The notes below the pieces were generated by a model, which worked only from the letters and a program-made list of their open reading frames with translations, was not told the origin of the DNA and did no database searches. The position numbers and the translations under genes were made by a program. Below are positions 7,555 to 14,937 of a stretch of 20,004 bases of DNA, piece after piece. The first letter of the stretch is position 1. Each line of letters begins with the position of its first letter. Origin of the DNA: Deltaproteobacteria bacterium (GTDB taxonomy: Bacteria > Desulfobacterota > Desulfobacteria > Desulfobacterales > B30-G6). Location: the NCBI GenBank assembly GCA_003647375.1, contig QMMS01000051.1:1-20004 (forward strand), written 5' to 3'.

Positions 7555-8220
7555 ATGCGGATCGGGTTGTTTGGCGGAACATTTAACCCCGTACACTATG
7601 GCCACCTGCGTGCTGCAAGGGAGGTGTGCGAGGGTTTTGATCTGGAAAATCTGTACTTCATACCTTCGGCGCTTCCGCCCCACAAAAACATCAAAGGTGT
7701 GGTTTCGATTGTGGACCGCCTTGAAATGACACGGCTTGCCGTAACAGACAACCCGGAATTTATTCTATCCGATGTCGAGTTGAAGCGTCCTGGTCTCTCC
7801 TATACCATCGATACCGTCAAACACTTCAAAAAGAACCTAAACGCCAATGTGAAACTTTTTCTCGTAATGGGGATCGATGCGTTTCTAGAAATCGATACGT
7901 GGAAATCATTTAAACAACTGTTCCGGATACTTCCCATGATAATCATGACACGGCCGCTTCCAGATGGCCGACCGCACAGTCTCGAGTGGGAAAACATGAC
8001 CGCGTTTATTCAAGAAAAGATTTCGGAATCCTATCAATTCTCGGCAAAGGATGGCTGTTATCGTCACCATCGACATCAGCCTGTGTATCGATTCAATATC
8101 AGCATGCTGGATATTTCCGGCACAAAGATTCGGAAACTGATCAAACGTAAACAATCGATTCGGTTTCTGGTCCCCGAAAGCGTTGAAAATTATATCTACA
8201 AGCGAGGAATCTACTCATGA
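7555..8220 (+). CDS. nadD: Nicotinate-nucleotide adenylyltransferase
   Basis: 221 aa. It transfers AMP from ATP to nicotinate mononucleotide to give deamido-NAD, the penultimate step of NAD synthesis. The nucleotidyltransferase signature GGTFNPVHYGH (residues 7-17) includes the HxGH-type motif, and ISGTKIR (187-193) is the second ATP-binding motif (ISxTxxR type). The length is normal. AGGAG inside the obgE end serves as its RBS. Its last 4 bases (ATGA) overlap the rsfS start. In many related operons a proB gene lies between obgE and nadD; none is present here. Confidence 0.95.
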   Translation: MRIGLFGGTFNPVHYGHLRAAREVCEGFDLENLYFIPSALPPHKNIKGVVSIVDRLEMTRLAVTDNPEFILSDVELKRPGLSYTIDTVKHFKKNLNANVKLFLVMGIDAFLEIDTWKSFKQLFRILPMIIMTRPLPDGRPHSLEWENMTAFIQEKISESYQFSAKDGCYRHHRHQPVYRFNISMLDISGTKIRKLIKRKQSIRFLVPESVENYIYKRGIYS

Positions 8221-8576
8221 CGGACATCGATAGCATGTCATTGAATCCGGCGATCAAACCATTTGTCGATGCTGTATTGGGTAGAAAGGCCATCCAGGTC
8301 GTCATTCTGGATGTACAGAAGTTGACGTCCTATGCAGATGTATTTATTGTCTGCTCGGGAAGGTCGAATCGCCAGGTAACCGCCATCGCCGATTTTGTTC
8401 AACGGGATTTAAAAAAAATAGGTAAAAAACCAATAAATATCGAAGGGAAGAAAGAAGGGCACTGGGTTTTAATGGATTACGGTGACGTCATTATCCATAT
8501 TTTTTATGAGTCCTTACGAGACTTTTATGATTTGGAAGGCCTTTGGATCGATGCAAAACAACTTTCGATGGAGTAG
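8217..8576 (+). CDS. rsfS: Ribosome silencing factor RsfS (RsfA/YbeB/DUF143)
   Basis: 119 aa, full length. It should bind L14 on the 50S subunit and block joining with the 30S subunit under nutrient limitation. The family core is clear: VVILDVQKLTSYADVFIVCSG, SNRQVTAIADFV and the C-terminal HWVLMDYGDVIIHIF followed by RDFYDLEGLW. The start overlaps the nadD stop (ATGA), and GAGGA upstream provides an RBS. A nadD-rsfS pair is a widely conserved arrangement. gpmI starts 3 bp after the stop. Confidence 0.96.
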   Translation: MTDIDSMSLNPAIKPFVDAVLGRKAIQVVILDVQKLTSYADVFIVCSGRSNRQVTAIADFVQRDLKKIGKKPINIEGKKEGHWVLMDYGDVIIHIFYESLRDFYDLEGLWIDAKQLSME

Positions 8577-8579
8577 TCA

Positions 8580-10127
8580 ATGAAACATCACAAGCGCTGC
8601 ATGTTGTTCATTTTGGATGGATGGGGAGCACGGGAAGACAGGCATGGGAATGCCGTCGCACAAGCTGAAACGCCCTTCCTGGATAAAATTCAAAAGCAAT
8701 ACCCCTGCTCACAACTGCTGACATTCGGAAATGCCGTGGGTCTGCCGGATAAGATCATGGGAAATTCTGAAGTAGGCCATTTGAATATCGGCGCCGGCCG
8801 GGTTGTTCATCAGAATCTTATACGAATCGACAAGGCCATTGAAGATGGCAGCTTTTTTGAGAACAAGGCCATCAGCCGGCTGATGGAAAAGGTCAAGAAA
8901 AATCGCTCGAAACTTCATCTCATGGGGCTCGTTTCCGACGGTGGTGTCCACAGCCAATTGGCCCACCTTTTCGCTCTTTTAGATATGGCCCGCCGCAAGC
9001 AATTGAGCCAGGTGGTCGTTCACGCCATCCTTGATGGAAGAGATACCCCCCCCACCAACGGTGTCAAATACCTTTCGGCATTGCAGTCCCATATCCAGGC
9101 ATCCGGATTTGGTGCCATTGCGTCCATCTGCGGCCGCTTTTATGCCATGGACAGAGACAAGCGATGGGACCGAATTGAAAAGGCATTTCGCCTCTATACC
9201 CGTGGGCAAGGCGTTCAGGAGATCGATCCCATAGCCGCCATAAACAGCGCCTACGAAAAAAAGGAAACCGATGAATTTGTCAATCCCATCGTGATGGTCA
9301 AAGAAGATGGTACACCCCGGGGAACGGTAAAAGATGGCGATGGCATTCTCTTTTTCAATTTTCGTGCCGATCGCGCCAGAGAAATTACCAGAGCGTTTAC
9401 GGACAAGGCTTTCAATGAATTTGAGCGGAATCCCATGCCGGATCTGTGCGGTTATACTTGCATGACCCTCTTTGAGGAAGGCTTTTCACTGCCCATCGCA
9501 TTTGAGCCGGTTTACATGGTGAATATCCTGGGCGAGATTATCAGCAGCAATGGCCTGCGACAGCTCAGAATTGCAGAAACAGAAAAATACGCACATGTCA
9601 CCTACTTTTTTAATGGTGGCCGGGAAGAGCCGTTTGAGGGGGAGGATCGTTGTCTTATACCCTCACCTCGCAATGTTTCGACCTATGATCAAAAGCCCGA
9701 AATGAGCGCGCTTGAAGTGACGCAGGAAGTCATCCATCGAATTGCCTCAGACACCTACGATTTGATCGTACTCAATTTTGCCAACATGGACATGGTCGGA
9801 CACTCCGGCATTATGCCGGCCGCCATAAAGGCTTGTGAAACAATCGATTTCTGCGTTGAAAAAATTATGGATAAGCTTCTTGAGAAACAATGGGCGGCCA
9901 TTGTTACAGCGGATCACGGAAATGCGGAGAAGATGATCGATGAAGAAGGCAACCCTTACACCGCCCACACCGTGGGCCGGGTGAGATGTATTCTCGTAGA
10001 TGAGACACGCACCCGTTCAGCACTAAAAGATGGTGCGCTGTGTGACATTGCCCCCACCATCCTGGAGGTCATGGAACTGGCTCAGCCGGCTGAAATGACG
10101 GGTACTTCTTTATTGATTGATGACTGA
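8580..10127 (+). CDS. gpmI: 2,3-bisphosphoglycerate-independent phosphoglycerate mutase
   Basis: 515 aa, the normal length of the Mn-dependent alkaline-phosphatase-superfamily mutase that converts 3-phosphoglycerate to 2-phosphoglycerate. Visible: metal Asp13 in LDGWG, catalytic Ser63 in MGNSEVGHLNIGAGR, DGRDTPPTNG, GRFYAMDRDKRWDR, FNFRADRAREITRAF, the metal site FANMDMVGHSG, and VTADHGNAEKM. The last conserved block reads AHTVGRVRCI, where most family members have AHT followed by an N-P-V-P-like segment. The metal His is kept but the next residues differ. The GGAG ahead of the start overlaps the rsfS stop. It is the last gene of the rplU operon; the downstream spacer is repeat-rich. Confidence 0.96.
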   Translation: MKHHKRCMLFILDGWGAREDRHGNAVAQAETPFLDKIQKQYPCSQLLTFGNAVGLPDKIMGNSEVGHLNIGAGRVVHQNLIRIDKAIEDGSFFENKAISRLMEKVKKNRSKLHLMGLVSDGGVHSQLAHLFALLDMARRKQLSQVVVHAILDGRDTPPTNGVKYLSALQSHIQASGFGAIASICGRFYAMDRDKRWDRIEKAFRLYTRGQGVQEIDPIAAINSAYEKKETDEFVNPIVMVKEDGTPRGTVKDGDGILFFNFRADRAREITRAFTDKAFNEFERNPMPDLCGYTCMTLFEEGFSLPIAFEPVYMVNILGEIISSNGLRQLRIAETEKYAHVTYFFNGGREEPFEGEDRCLIPSPRNVSTYDQKPEMSALEVTQEVIHRIASDTYDLIVLNFANMDMVGHSGIMPAAIKACETIDFCVEKIMDKLLEKQWAAIVTADHGNAEKMIDEEGNPYTAHTVGRVRCILVDETRTRSALKDGALCDIAPTILEVMELAQPAEMTGTSLLIDD

Positions 10128-10361
10128 TCAACGGATGCCAACCCCTTGTCTGCTGGGAAGCGAGGATGCTTGGAGGCTGGGAGGCTGGGATGCTGTGGTC
10201 AACTCACAGCTGTCGACCACCCTCCAACCCTCGTATCACCCTCGAACCCTTATTATAGCCTTTTAGCAGTTTAGGCTGTAGGCTGTTAGGTGCTCTTTCG
10301 CTGACAGCTATTAGCCACCCTCCAACCCTTGTATCACCCTCGAACCCTTGAACCCTTTATT
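10128..10361. repeat. Repeat-rich spacer after gpmI
   Basis: No gene is seen. It holds GGAGGCTGG-type units near 10170-10190. It also holds two 35-bp direct repeats at 10217-10251 and 10315-10349, both beginning CCACCCTCCAACCCT and ending CACCCTCGAACCCTT, with one mismatch. Between them lies the 19-mer TTAGGCTGTAGGCTGTTAG (10271-10289), also present at 4462-4480. Similar low-complexity units are in the ligase/lyase spacer, so this appears to be a dispersed repeat family of the genome. It separates the convergent gpmI and zinc-ribbon genes, so parts may act as terminators. Confidence 0.6.
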
Positions 10362-11039
10362 TTATTGCCCGGCAACATCTTTTCCACAATGCTTACAAAC
10401 CTTAGCTCGCTTTTTTATGATCTCGGCACAGAAAGGACACTCCCGTGTAAAAAAACGCTCGTGGATCTGTTTCACCGATTCCGCCAATTGCTTTTCCACC
10501 AGATCGTTGCCTACCTTCATGTTTCGCAGGGGCTCTATGGCCTCCAGATCTCCGATGTCTCCGATCATTTCAGCAGCTTTCAATCGTACCCGCGCAGGTT
10601 CTGTGGGATCGAGAAGTATACGCAACACCGTGGGTGTATCTTTGTCCACATAACACTGTGCCAGGATTGAAAATCCCTTTTTGGTGGCCTCTTTGAGCAT
10701 TTCTTCCTGGAGTAATACCTGGTCATCAATGATCTGTCCCTGAGCTCCCATGGGGCTGAAAACCGGCATGAACTCAAACTGGTCGGTCCCTGGATAGTTT
10801 ATCTGCCGGTATGATGCGGCCTGGTTGTAGTTCTCTTTCAGGTTATCCCAGCCTTTACAATAGGAAGGACAATCGTCATTGAAACAAATATAAAGGTACG
10901 GCGTACCCCATCCAAGACCATCACTGAAATTGATGGGTGGCACTTCCCACAGGTTCATGGTTTCGCCGCATTTGGGGCAGACCGGCTTGTCCTGCGCCAT
11001 TATTTTTTCCAACACCTGCTCTTTGGTTTCAATAGCCAT
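10362..11039 (-). CDS. Zinc-ribbon protein with HEAT-like middle, function unknown
   Basis: A 225-aa cytoplasmic protein with no signal peptide or membrane segment. An N-terminal zinc site is formed by Cys21/Cys24 (CPKC) and a CFNDDCPSYC cluster (Cys52, 57, 61). The middle (about 120-190) contains PARVRLKAAEMIGDIGDLEAIEPL, split here as PARVRLKAAEMIGD plus IGDLEAIEPL, which resembles a HEAT/PBS-lyase-type helical repeat. The C-terminus is a second zinc ribbon, CPFC (201-204) and CKHC (215-218), of the type that ends many small bacterial proteins. The two metal sites flanking a helical repeat suggest a binding or scaffold role, but I do not recognise a named family. The start has GGGGAT upstream. 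The leader carries double-hairpin copy 2. Confidence 0.75.
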   Translation of the reverse strand: MAIETKEQVLEKIMAQDKPVCPKCGETMNLWEVPPINFSDGLGWGTPYLYICFNDDCPSYCKGWDNLKENYNQAASYRQINYPGTDQFEFMPVFSPMGAQGQIIDDQVLLQEEMLKEATKKGFSILAQCYVDKDTPTVLRILLDPTEPARVRLKAAEMIGDIGDLEAIEPLRNMKVGNDLVEKQLAESVKQIHERFFTRECPFCAEIIKKRAKVCKHCGKDVAGQ

Positions 11040-11052
11040 TTTATATCCCCAA

Positions 11053-11134
11053 ATAAATTCGTTGCACGAATTTATGAAACGCGACGTTGTCGCTTTTTTT
11101 AAAAACTGCCTGCCGGCTTCAGGCGAATTAGTTA
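11053..11134 (-). promoter_or_regulatory. Double-hairpin leader element, copy 2
   Basis: Upstream of the zinc-ribbon gene, ATAAATTCGT-TGC-ACGAATTTAT (11053-11075) is followed, five bases on, by GCGAC-GTT-GTCGC (11081-11093). This is the same layout as 1266-1306. The sixth stem base differs between the copies (A in copy 1, T here) and its partner differs to match, so pairing is kept. A block TCAGGCGAATTAGTTA (11119-11134) matches copy 1 at 13 of 16 positions, after an extra 22-bp insert with its own small hairpin. The element ends about 14 bp before the ATG. Confidence 0.6.
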
Positions 11135-11322
11135 AGCTGTTGCGGAGCAGTCAGACGTTTATTCGGCGCTAAACTCAGGATAATGTAAGTGTTTTTAAAG
11201 AAATGTCAACTCAGACTGGGGTGTATAGGGGTCCGACATCATCGGTCCCGAAAAACTTAGGGAAAGTACGTTTTTCTTGTCTTGTAATAGCTTAAATATC
11301 GATCTTGTAAAAATCTTAATAC
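11094..11322. other. Non-coding gap with little visible content
   Basis: Beyond the leader element and the 18-bp palindrome at its end, this gap shows only a weak hairpin, GGGTCCGA-CATCA-TCGGTCCC (11229-11249, one T-T mismatch). No plausible gene with an RBS was found. It lies between two minus-strand genes, so it should contain the promoter of the zinc-ribbon gene, but no clear one could be picked. Confidence 0.4.
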
Positions 11323-11363
11323 AATTTGAATTTGTCGCGCTGAAAGCGCGACAAATTCAAATT
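11323..11363 (-). terminator. Perfect 18-bp hairpin at the end of the FAD oxidase gene
   Basis: AATTTGAATTTGTCGCGC (11323-11340) and its exact complement (11346-11363) enclose a 5-nt loop TGAAA. In the minus-strand transcript the stem begins at the stop codon itself and is followed by GTATTAAGATTTTT, a weak T-rich tract. It probably ends the oxidase transcript. The core GCGAC/GTCGC also appears in the double-hairpin leaders. Confidence 0.6.
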
Positions 11364-12748
11364 TAGGGAAATATTTTACCTGGATTGAGAATACCATGGG
11401 GGTCGAACAACGCCTTGATCTGTTTCATCCAATCGAGGCTTTTTCCATGTTCTGCCGCCATATATGCTTTCTTGCCAATGCCGACACCGTGCTCACCGGT
11501 TGCCGTGCCGCCATAAGAAAGTGCCTTGGAAACCAGTTCCTGACTGATTTCTTCAATCAGTTTCCAATCTTCCGGATTATTTTTCCTGCCGGCCAGGTTC
11601 AAATGCAGGTTGCCGTCTCCGGCGTGGCTGAAGGCATACCCTGGGATACCCGCTTTATTAGCAGCCAAGCTAGCACTGGTAATGATATCTGAATAGGCTG
11701 TCATGGGAACCGCTACATCGATGATCTGGGTACCACAGTCCGGATGCGCCCTGATCACCATTTCTCCCAGTTCATGCCGGGCCTCGAAAAACCGGTTGCG
11801 TTCTTCCCTGCCCAAACCTCTTTGAAAAGCAAGATGACCTGCATCCCCGCAGATTTCTTCCACCATGTCCAGAATCTCCACAAGATAAGACATGGAAGGT
11901 CCGTGAAACTCGACAAACAGAGTGGGGGCTTCCTTGAGTCCGAGATGCTTTTCCTGATTGAAGAGCCTGATGCAGGCGGGGTCCAGCAACTCCAGCGCTG
12001 CCGGGTCGAGCCCGGATCGCACGATTTCCACCACCGCCTCGCTGGCCGTTTGTATAGAAGGAAACGTTACAATTGCCGCAGCGTATTCCTCCGGCAAGCC
12101 AACCAGGCGAAGGGTTGCCTGTACCACAATACCGAGAGTCCCCTCGGAGCCGACAAACAGGTGCAGTAGGTCGTATCCTGATGAGGATTTTGCGGACCGT
12201 GACCCGGTCTCGATGATTTCACCGTTGGCCAAAACAATGGTTAATTTAAGAACATAATCCTTGGTTGAACCATAATGGACCGTCCGTGTACCGCTGGCGT
12301 TGTTGGCAATCATACCGCCGACAGTGGCCCTGGCCCCGGGATCCGGCGGGAAAAAAAGGCCTGAATATCTTAGGTGTTCATTCAGGTCCTGATACACAAG
12401 ACCCGGCTCAACATCCACCTGAAAATCTTCTGTTTTTACAGCCAGAATCTTATTCATATGAGAGAAATCGAGTACAATGCCTTTTTGAACCGGGATCGGA
12501 TTCCCCTCTAAGCTTGAACCGGACCCCCATCCAACGATGGGGATACGGTGTTCATTGGCGTAAGCCATGACAGCTGCCACTTCATCCCGGTCCTCCGGCC
12601 AGATAACGACCTCGGGACGAACAGGCGCGTGCTGGGACTGATCCCTGGCATGCAGCTCCAGTACGGATGTTCCGGTGGAAATGCGCTCGGATTCAATAAA
12701 CTTGGAAAGATTCTTGATATGGGCTTTGGTCATATGGGTAAAATTCAA
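11363..12748 (-). CDS. FAD-binding oxidoreductase, D-lactate dehydrogenase (cytochrome)/GlcD type
   Basis: About 461 aa, a vanillyl-alcohol-oxidase-superfamily flavoprotein that should oxidise a D-2-hydroxy acid such as D-lactate or glycolate. The FAD domain shows RPEVVIWPEDRDEVAAVM, GWGSGSSLEGN (pyrophosphate loop), GLFFPPDPGARATVGGMIAN and SSSGYDLLHLFVGSEGTLG. The C-terminal cap has the conserved HAGDGNLHLN and ends with GEHGVGIGK and LNPGKIFP. No Fe-S partner (GlcF-like) gene is adjacent. The start is uncertain: TTG at 12748 has AAGGGGGG 7 nt upstream, whereas ATG at 12733 has no RBS and the TTG at 12814 only a weak one. A perfect 18-bp hairpin begins at the stop. It lies downstream of the FHA-GGDEF gene on the same strand, separated by about 140 bp. 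Confidence 0.9.
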   Translation of the reverse strand: MNFTHMTKAHIKNLSKFIESERISTGTSVLELHARDQSQHAPVRPEVVIWPEDRDEVAAVMAYANEHRIPIVGWGSGSSLEGNPIPVQKGIVLDFSHMNKILAVKTEDFQVDVEPGLVYQDLNEHLRYSGLFFPPDPGARATVGGMIANNASGTRTVHYGSTKDYVLKLTIVLANGEIIETGSRSAKSSSGYDLLHLFVGSEGTLGIVVQATLRLVGLPEEYAAAIVTFPSIQTASEAVVEIVRSGLDPAALELLDPACIRLFNQEKHLGLKEAPTLFVEFHGPSMSYLVEILDMVEEICGDAGHLAFQRGLGREERNRFFEARHELGEMVIRAHPDCGTQIIDVAVPMTAYSDIITSASLAANKAGIPGYAFSHAGDGNLHLNLAGRKNNPEDWKLIEEISQELVSKALSYGGTATGEHGVGIGKKAYMAAEHGKSLDWMKQIKALFDPHGILNPGKIFP

Positions 12749-12887
12749 TTGGGTACCCCCCTTATCATCTTTCACCAGCAGCTTTATCTGCCGATGTACA
12801 TCTATGCACTGCAATAACTTCTCGAGTGGCTGGATCGGGTCTTCTTTATATACGGTGTATGTCTGAAAGTTGGGCTGTCTTTTGTTA

Positions 12888-13832
12888 TTACTTATCTGGC
12901 ATAGGAAAGACAGGGGATGTCACTACTTGATTTCGTCCGAGGCTCTTGGCGCGATAAAGATTGGTATCTGCAGCGGAGATCAGTACATCGGCCCCGACGG
13001 ATGCATCGCTTGGAACTGTGGCGACACCGACGCTTACAGTAACCTTGACAACCATGTTCGGGTCATCCAGCGCGGGAATTCTTTGCTCGGCCACACAGAG
13101 TTGGATGCGCTTGCCAAGAACTTTGCCGTTTACCAAATCGGTGCCCTGAGCGATGACAACAAATTCTTCGCCGCCGTACCGGGCGAGGATATCTTCTTTG
13201 CGAATCACATTACCCATGGCTTCGGTCACGGCGATCAGTACCTGATCACCGGTGCGATGGCCGTGTGTGTCGTTTACTTTCTTAAAATGGTCGATATCGA
13301 GAATGACTAATGTGCACGGTATCTGATGGCGCCGGGCAAATGACAAATCCGTGATTATTCTCTGGGAGAAATACCTGCGATTGTAAACACCGGTCAGTCC
13401 ATCCCTCGTAGAGATTTCATACATCTGCTGTTGAAAATTATATTCGAGTTCGTCTAGAAAGGTAAAATTGAGTATTGTGCGGCGACCAATCAATACTTTG
13501 GTGCCATCATGCAGTTTGGCTTCGGCGATCCGTTCGCCACCAATGAACGTACCGTTGGTGCTGCCCAAATCGCGAATAATAACACTATCTGCAGTTTCAC
13601 GCCGCACCTCCACGTGAAATCGGGACACCCCATCATCCTGCAGTACTACTGCGCACTGAGCGTCCCGGCCTATGGTGATTACCGGTTCATCCAGGGCGAT
13701 GACCCTGCCGACGTCCATTCCGGCCATGACAACAAAGCAGGCTTTTTTTGGCGTAATACTACGTATTTGTTTCGCGACCGCGGAACGGTCTAATTGCATG
13801 GTTTCGTACGTTTCTATAGGGGTTCTCGACAT
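12888..13832 (-). CDS. FHA-GGDEF diguanylate cyclase
   Basis: A 314-aa cytoplasmic signalling protein. An FHA phosphothreonine-binding domain (about 48-120) shows ITIGRD, SRFHVEV and GSTNGTFIGG. A GGDEF domain (about 140-305) shows RDGLTGVYNRRYF, LDIDHFKKVNDTHGH and the active-site GGEEF (220-224). RKED at 211-214 lies exactly five residues before it, which is the RxxD inhibitory site, so product inhibition by c-di-GMP is expected. There is no membrane segment, so the input is probably a phosphorylated protein partner; no Ser/Thr kinase gene is in the window. GAGG lies 5 nt before the start. The upstream DNA contains a stem of 9 bp enclosing a structured loop (13864-13926). Confidence 0.94.
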   Translation of the reverse strand: MSRTPIETYETMQLDRSAVAKQIRSITPKKACFVVMAGMDVGRVIALDEPVITIGRDAQCAVVLQDDGVSRFHVEVRRETADSVIIRDLGSTNGTFIGGERIAEAKLHDGTKVLIGRRTILNFTFLDELEYNFQQQMYEISTRDGLTGVYNRRYFSQRIITDLSFARRHQIPCTLVILDIDHFKKVNDTHGHRTGDQVLIAVTEAMGNVIRKEDILARYGGEEFVVIAQGTDLVNGKVLGKRIQLCVAEQRIPALDDPNMVVKVTVSVGVATVPSDASVGADVLISAADTNLYRAKSLGRNQVVTSPVFPMPDK

Positions 13833-13863
13833 AACGCCTCACAGTAAAATCGGGTTCCACGTT

Positions 13864-13926
13864 TCATCAAGCTTTTTACGGACGGTTCCGGCAAAACCGG
13901 GTCCTGTTTGCCCGAGTGCTTGATGA
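13864..13926 (-). promoter_or_regulatory. Structured leader ahead of the FHA-GGDEF gene
   Basis: A perfect 9-bp stem (TCATCAAGC at 13864-13872 with GCTTGATGA at 13918-13926) encloses a second helix, GGAC/GTCC stacked on GGTT/AACC with a 7-nt loop. Read in the gene's sense, the internal loops carry GGGCAAAC on one side and CGTAAAAAGC on the other. It ends about 30 bp before the start codon. It is well placed to be a leader RNA structure; no known riboswitch could be assigned. Confidence 0.4.
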
Positions 13927-14062
13927 TTAATACCCATTAACCAGCTCTGAAAACGTCAATTCTAATGAGCTATTCTGTTGTATATACACCATAGGCCTTC
14001 GTTTTCAATCTATTTCATTAACCCAAGCATAAAATTAAATTCTGATAATATATAGAACTACA

Positions 14063-14091
14063 TTGACTTAACCAACGAATATCATTATTAT
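14063..14091 (+). promoter_or_regulatory. Putative sigma70-type promoter for the P-loop kinase
   Basis: TTGACT (14063-14068) and TATTAT (14086-14091) are separated by 17 bp, each 5 of 6 to consensus, in an AT-rich region about 58 bp before the kinase start. The rest of the 13927-14148 spacer shows no gene. Confidence 0.5.
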
Positions 14092-14148
14092 TAGCTTGTT
14101 TTTATAGGCAATATGGTATTTGGGGTTAATTCTAAAAGGAAGGTTGAC

Positions 14149-14937
14149 ATGAGCAATACCACAAAAAGTGATAATGAGAGTAACAGCCGGAATGAACAGG
14201 TAAGATGGGTAATCGATCCTGTCTCAATGGATAAACTAAGAATTATACCCGGACACGATAAAGCAGCCAATTGGCTTGTTCCCGTAATTCTTGAAGCTCT
14301 GAAGACTACCGGTAAAGTAATATTTGCCGCTGGGGGAGAATCCGGAACAGGAAAAAGCGAGATTGCCTACCTCGTAAGGGAGATTCTGAAAGGGCAGGGG
14401 GTTTCAACGGTTGAATGGTCGTTTGACAATGCGTACGTAACAACCCCTGAAGAACGTGAAAAAAAGAGAGCGGAAGATTACGATAACAACGTCGGATTAA
14501 ATGAAATGAACAGACCTAAAATTGAAGAAGTCATGTCTTGTTTTGAACAAGGCAGGCCGGTCACTGTTCCAATTGTCATTATCAACGAAGACGGATCTCG
14601 CCCAATTAAGGAAATCACCCTAAATATGGCAGATAAAAAGGTACTTATTTTTGATGGTCTCTACGCTGCATTAATCGGAAAAATCAAGACCGACGAATCT
14701 AAAGCGACACGTATCATTGCCATGAATGAAAAGAAATTTAATCTTAATGCTCAAAAGGAAAGAGGAAAGGAAGAACTTAATGAACACAGGCTGAAAGTCC
14801 TTGAAAGAGAGTGTAATGCGGTAAGATCTCTCTGGATCCATGTAACACACAAGATTTCCGAGGACTGGAATGTCACCGTTTATACGTATACGCCACATCA
14901 TAATCTACAGTCACTGGGCGACCCTGTACCACAATAA
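14149..14937 (+). CDS. P-loop kinase of the uridine kinase/phosphoribulokinase type, substrate unknown
   Basis: A 262-aa protein. Walker A is GGESGTGKS (62-70) after a hydrophobic strand KVIFAAGG. The segment MNRPKIEEVMSCFEQGRPVTVPI resembles the substrate-side helix and strand of uridine kinase/PRK enzymes, and KVLIFDGLYAAL (about 164-175) matches the strand that in those enzymes reads E-G-hydrophobic. This argues for phosphoryl transfer from ATP to a sugar or nucleoside hydroxyl. I cannot name the substrate. The start is set by AAGGAAGG upstream of ATG 14149; an in-frame ATG at 14113 lacks an RBS. A good promoter lies at 14063-14091. The last 65 bp overlap, on the opposite strand, the end of the GH65 fusion gene. 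By eye the GC content is about 40%, lower than the operon genes. Confidence 0.75.
   Translation: MSNTTKSDNESNSRNEQVRWVIDPVSMDKLRIIPGHDKAANWLVPVILEALKTTGKVIFAAGGESGTGKSEIAYLVREILKGQGVSTVEWSFDNAYVTTPEEREKKRAEDYDNNVGLNEMNRPKIEEVMSCFEQGRPVTVPIVIINEDGSRPIKEITLNMADKKVLIFDGLYAALIGKIKTDESKATRIIAMNEKKFNLNAQKERGKEELNEHRLKVLERECNAVRSLWIHVTHKISEDWNVTVYTYTPHHNLQSLGDPVPQ

Noticed and set aside
10217..10349. CRISPR array
   Set aside because: Only two C-rich copies, unequal composition, no regular spacers and no cas genes in the window.
11744..12169. Plus-strand ORF of 141 codons inside the FAD oxidase gene
   Set aside because: Antisense shadow of conserved FAD-oxidase sequence; no recognisable protein features.
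13864..13926. c-di-GMP-I (GEMM) riboswitch
   Set aside because: Only two short blocks resemble the aptamer; the third helix and tetraloop receptor are missing, so it is reported only as a structured leader.
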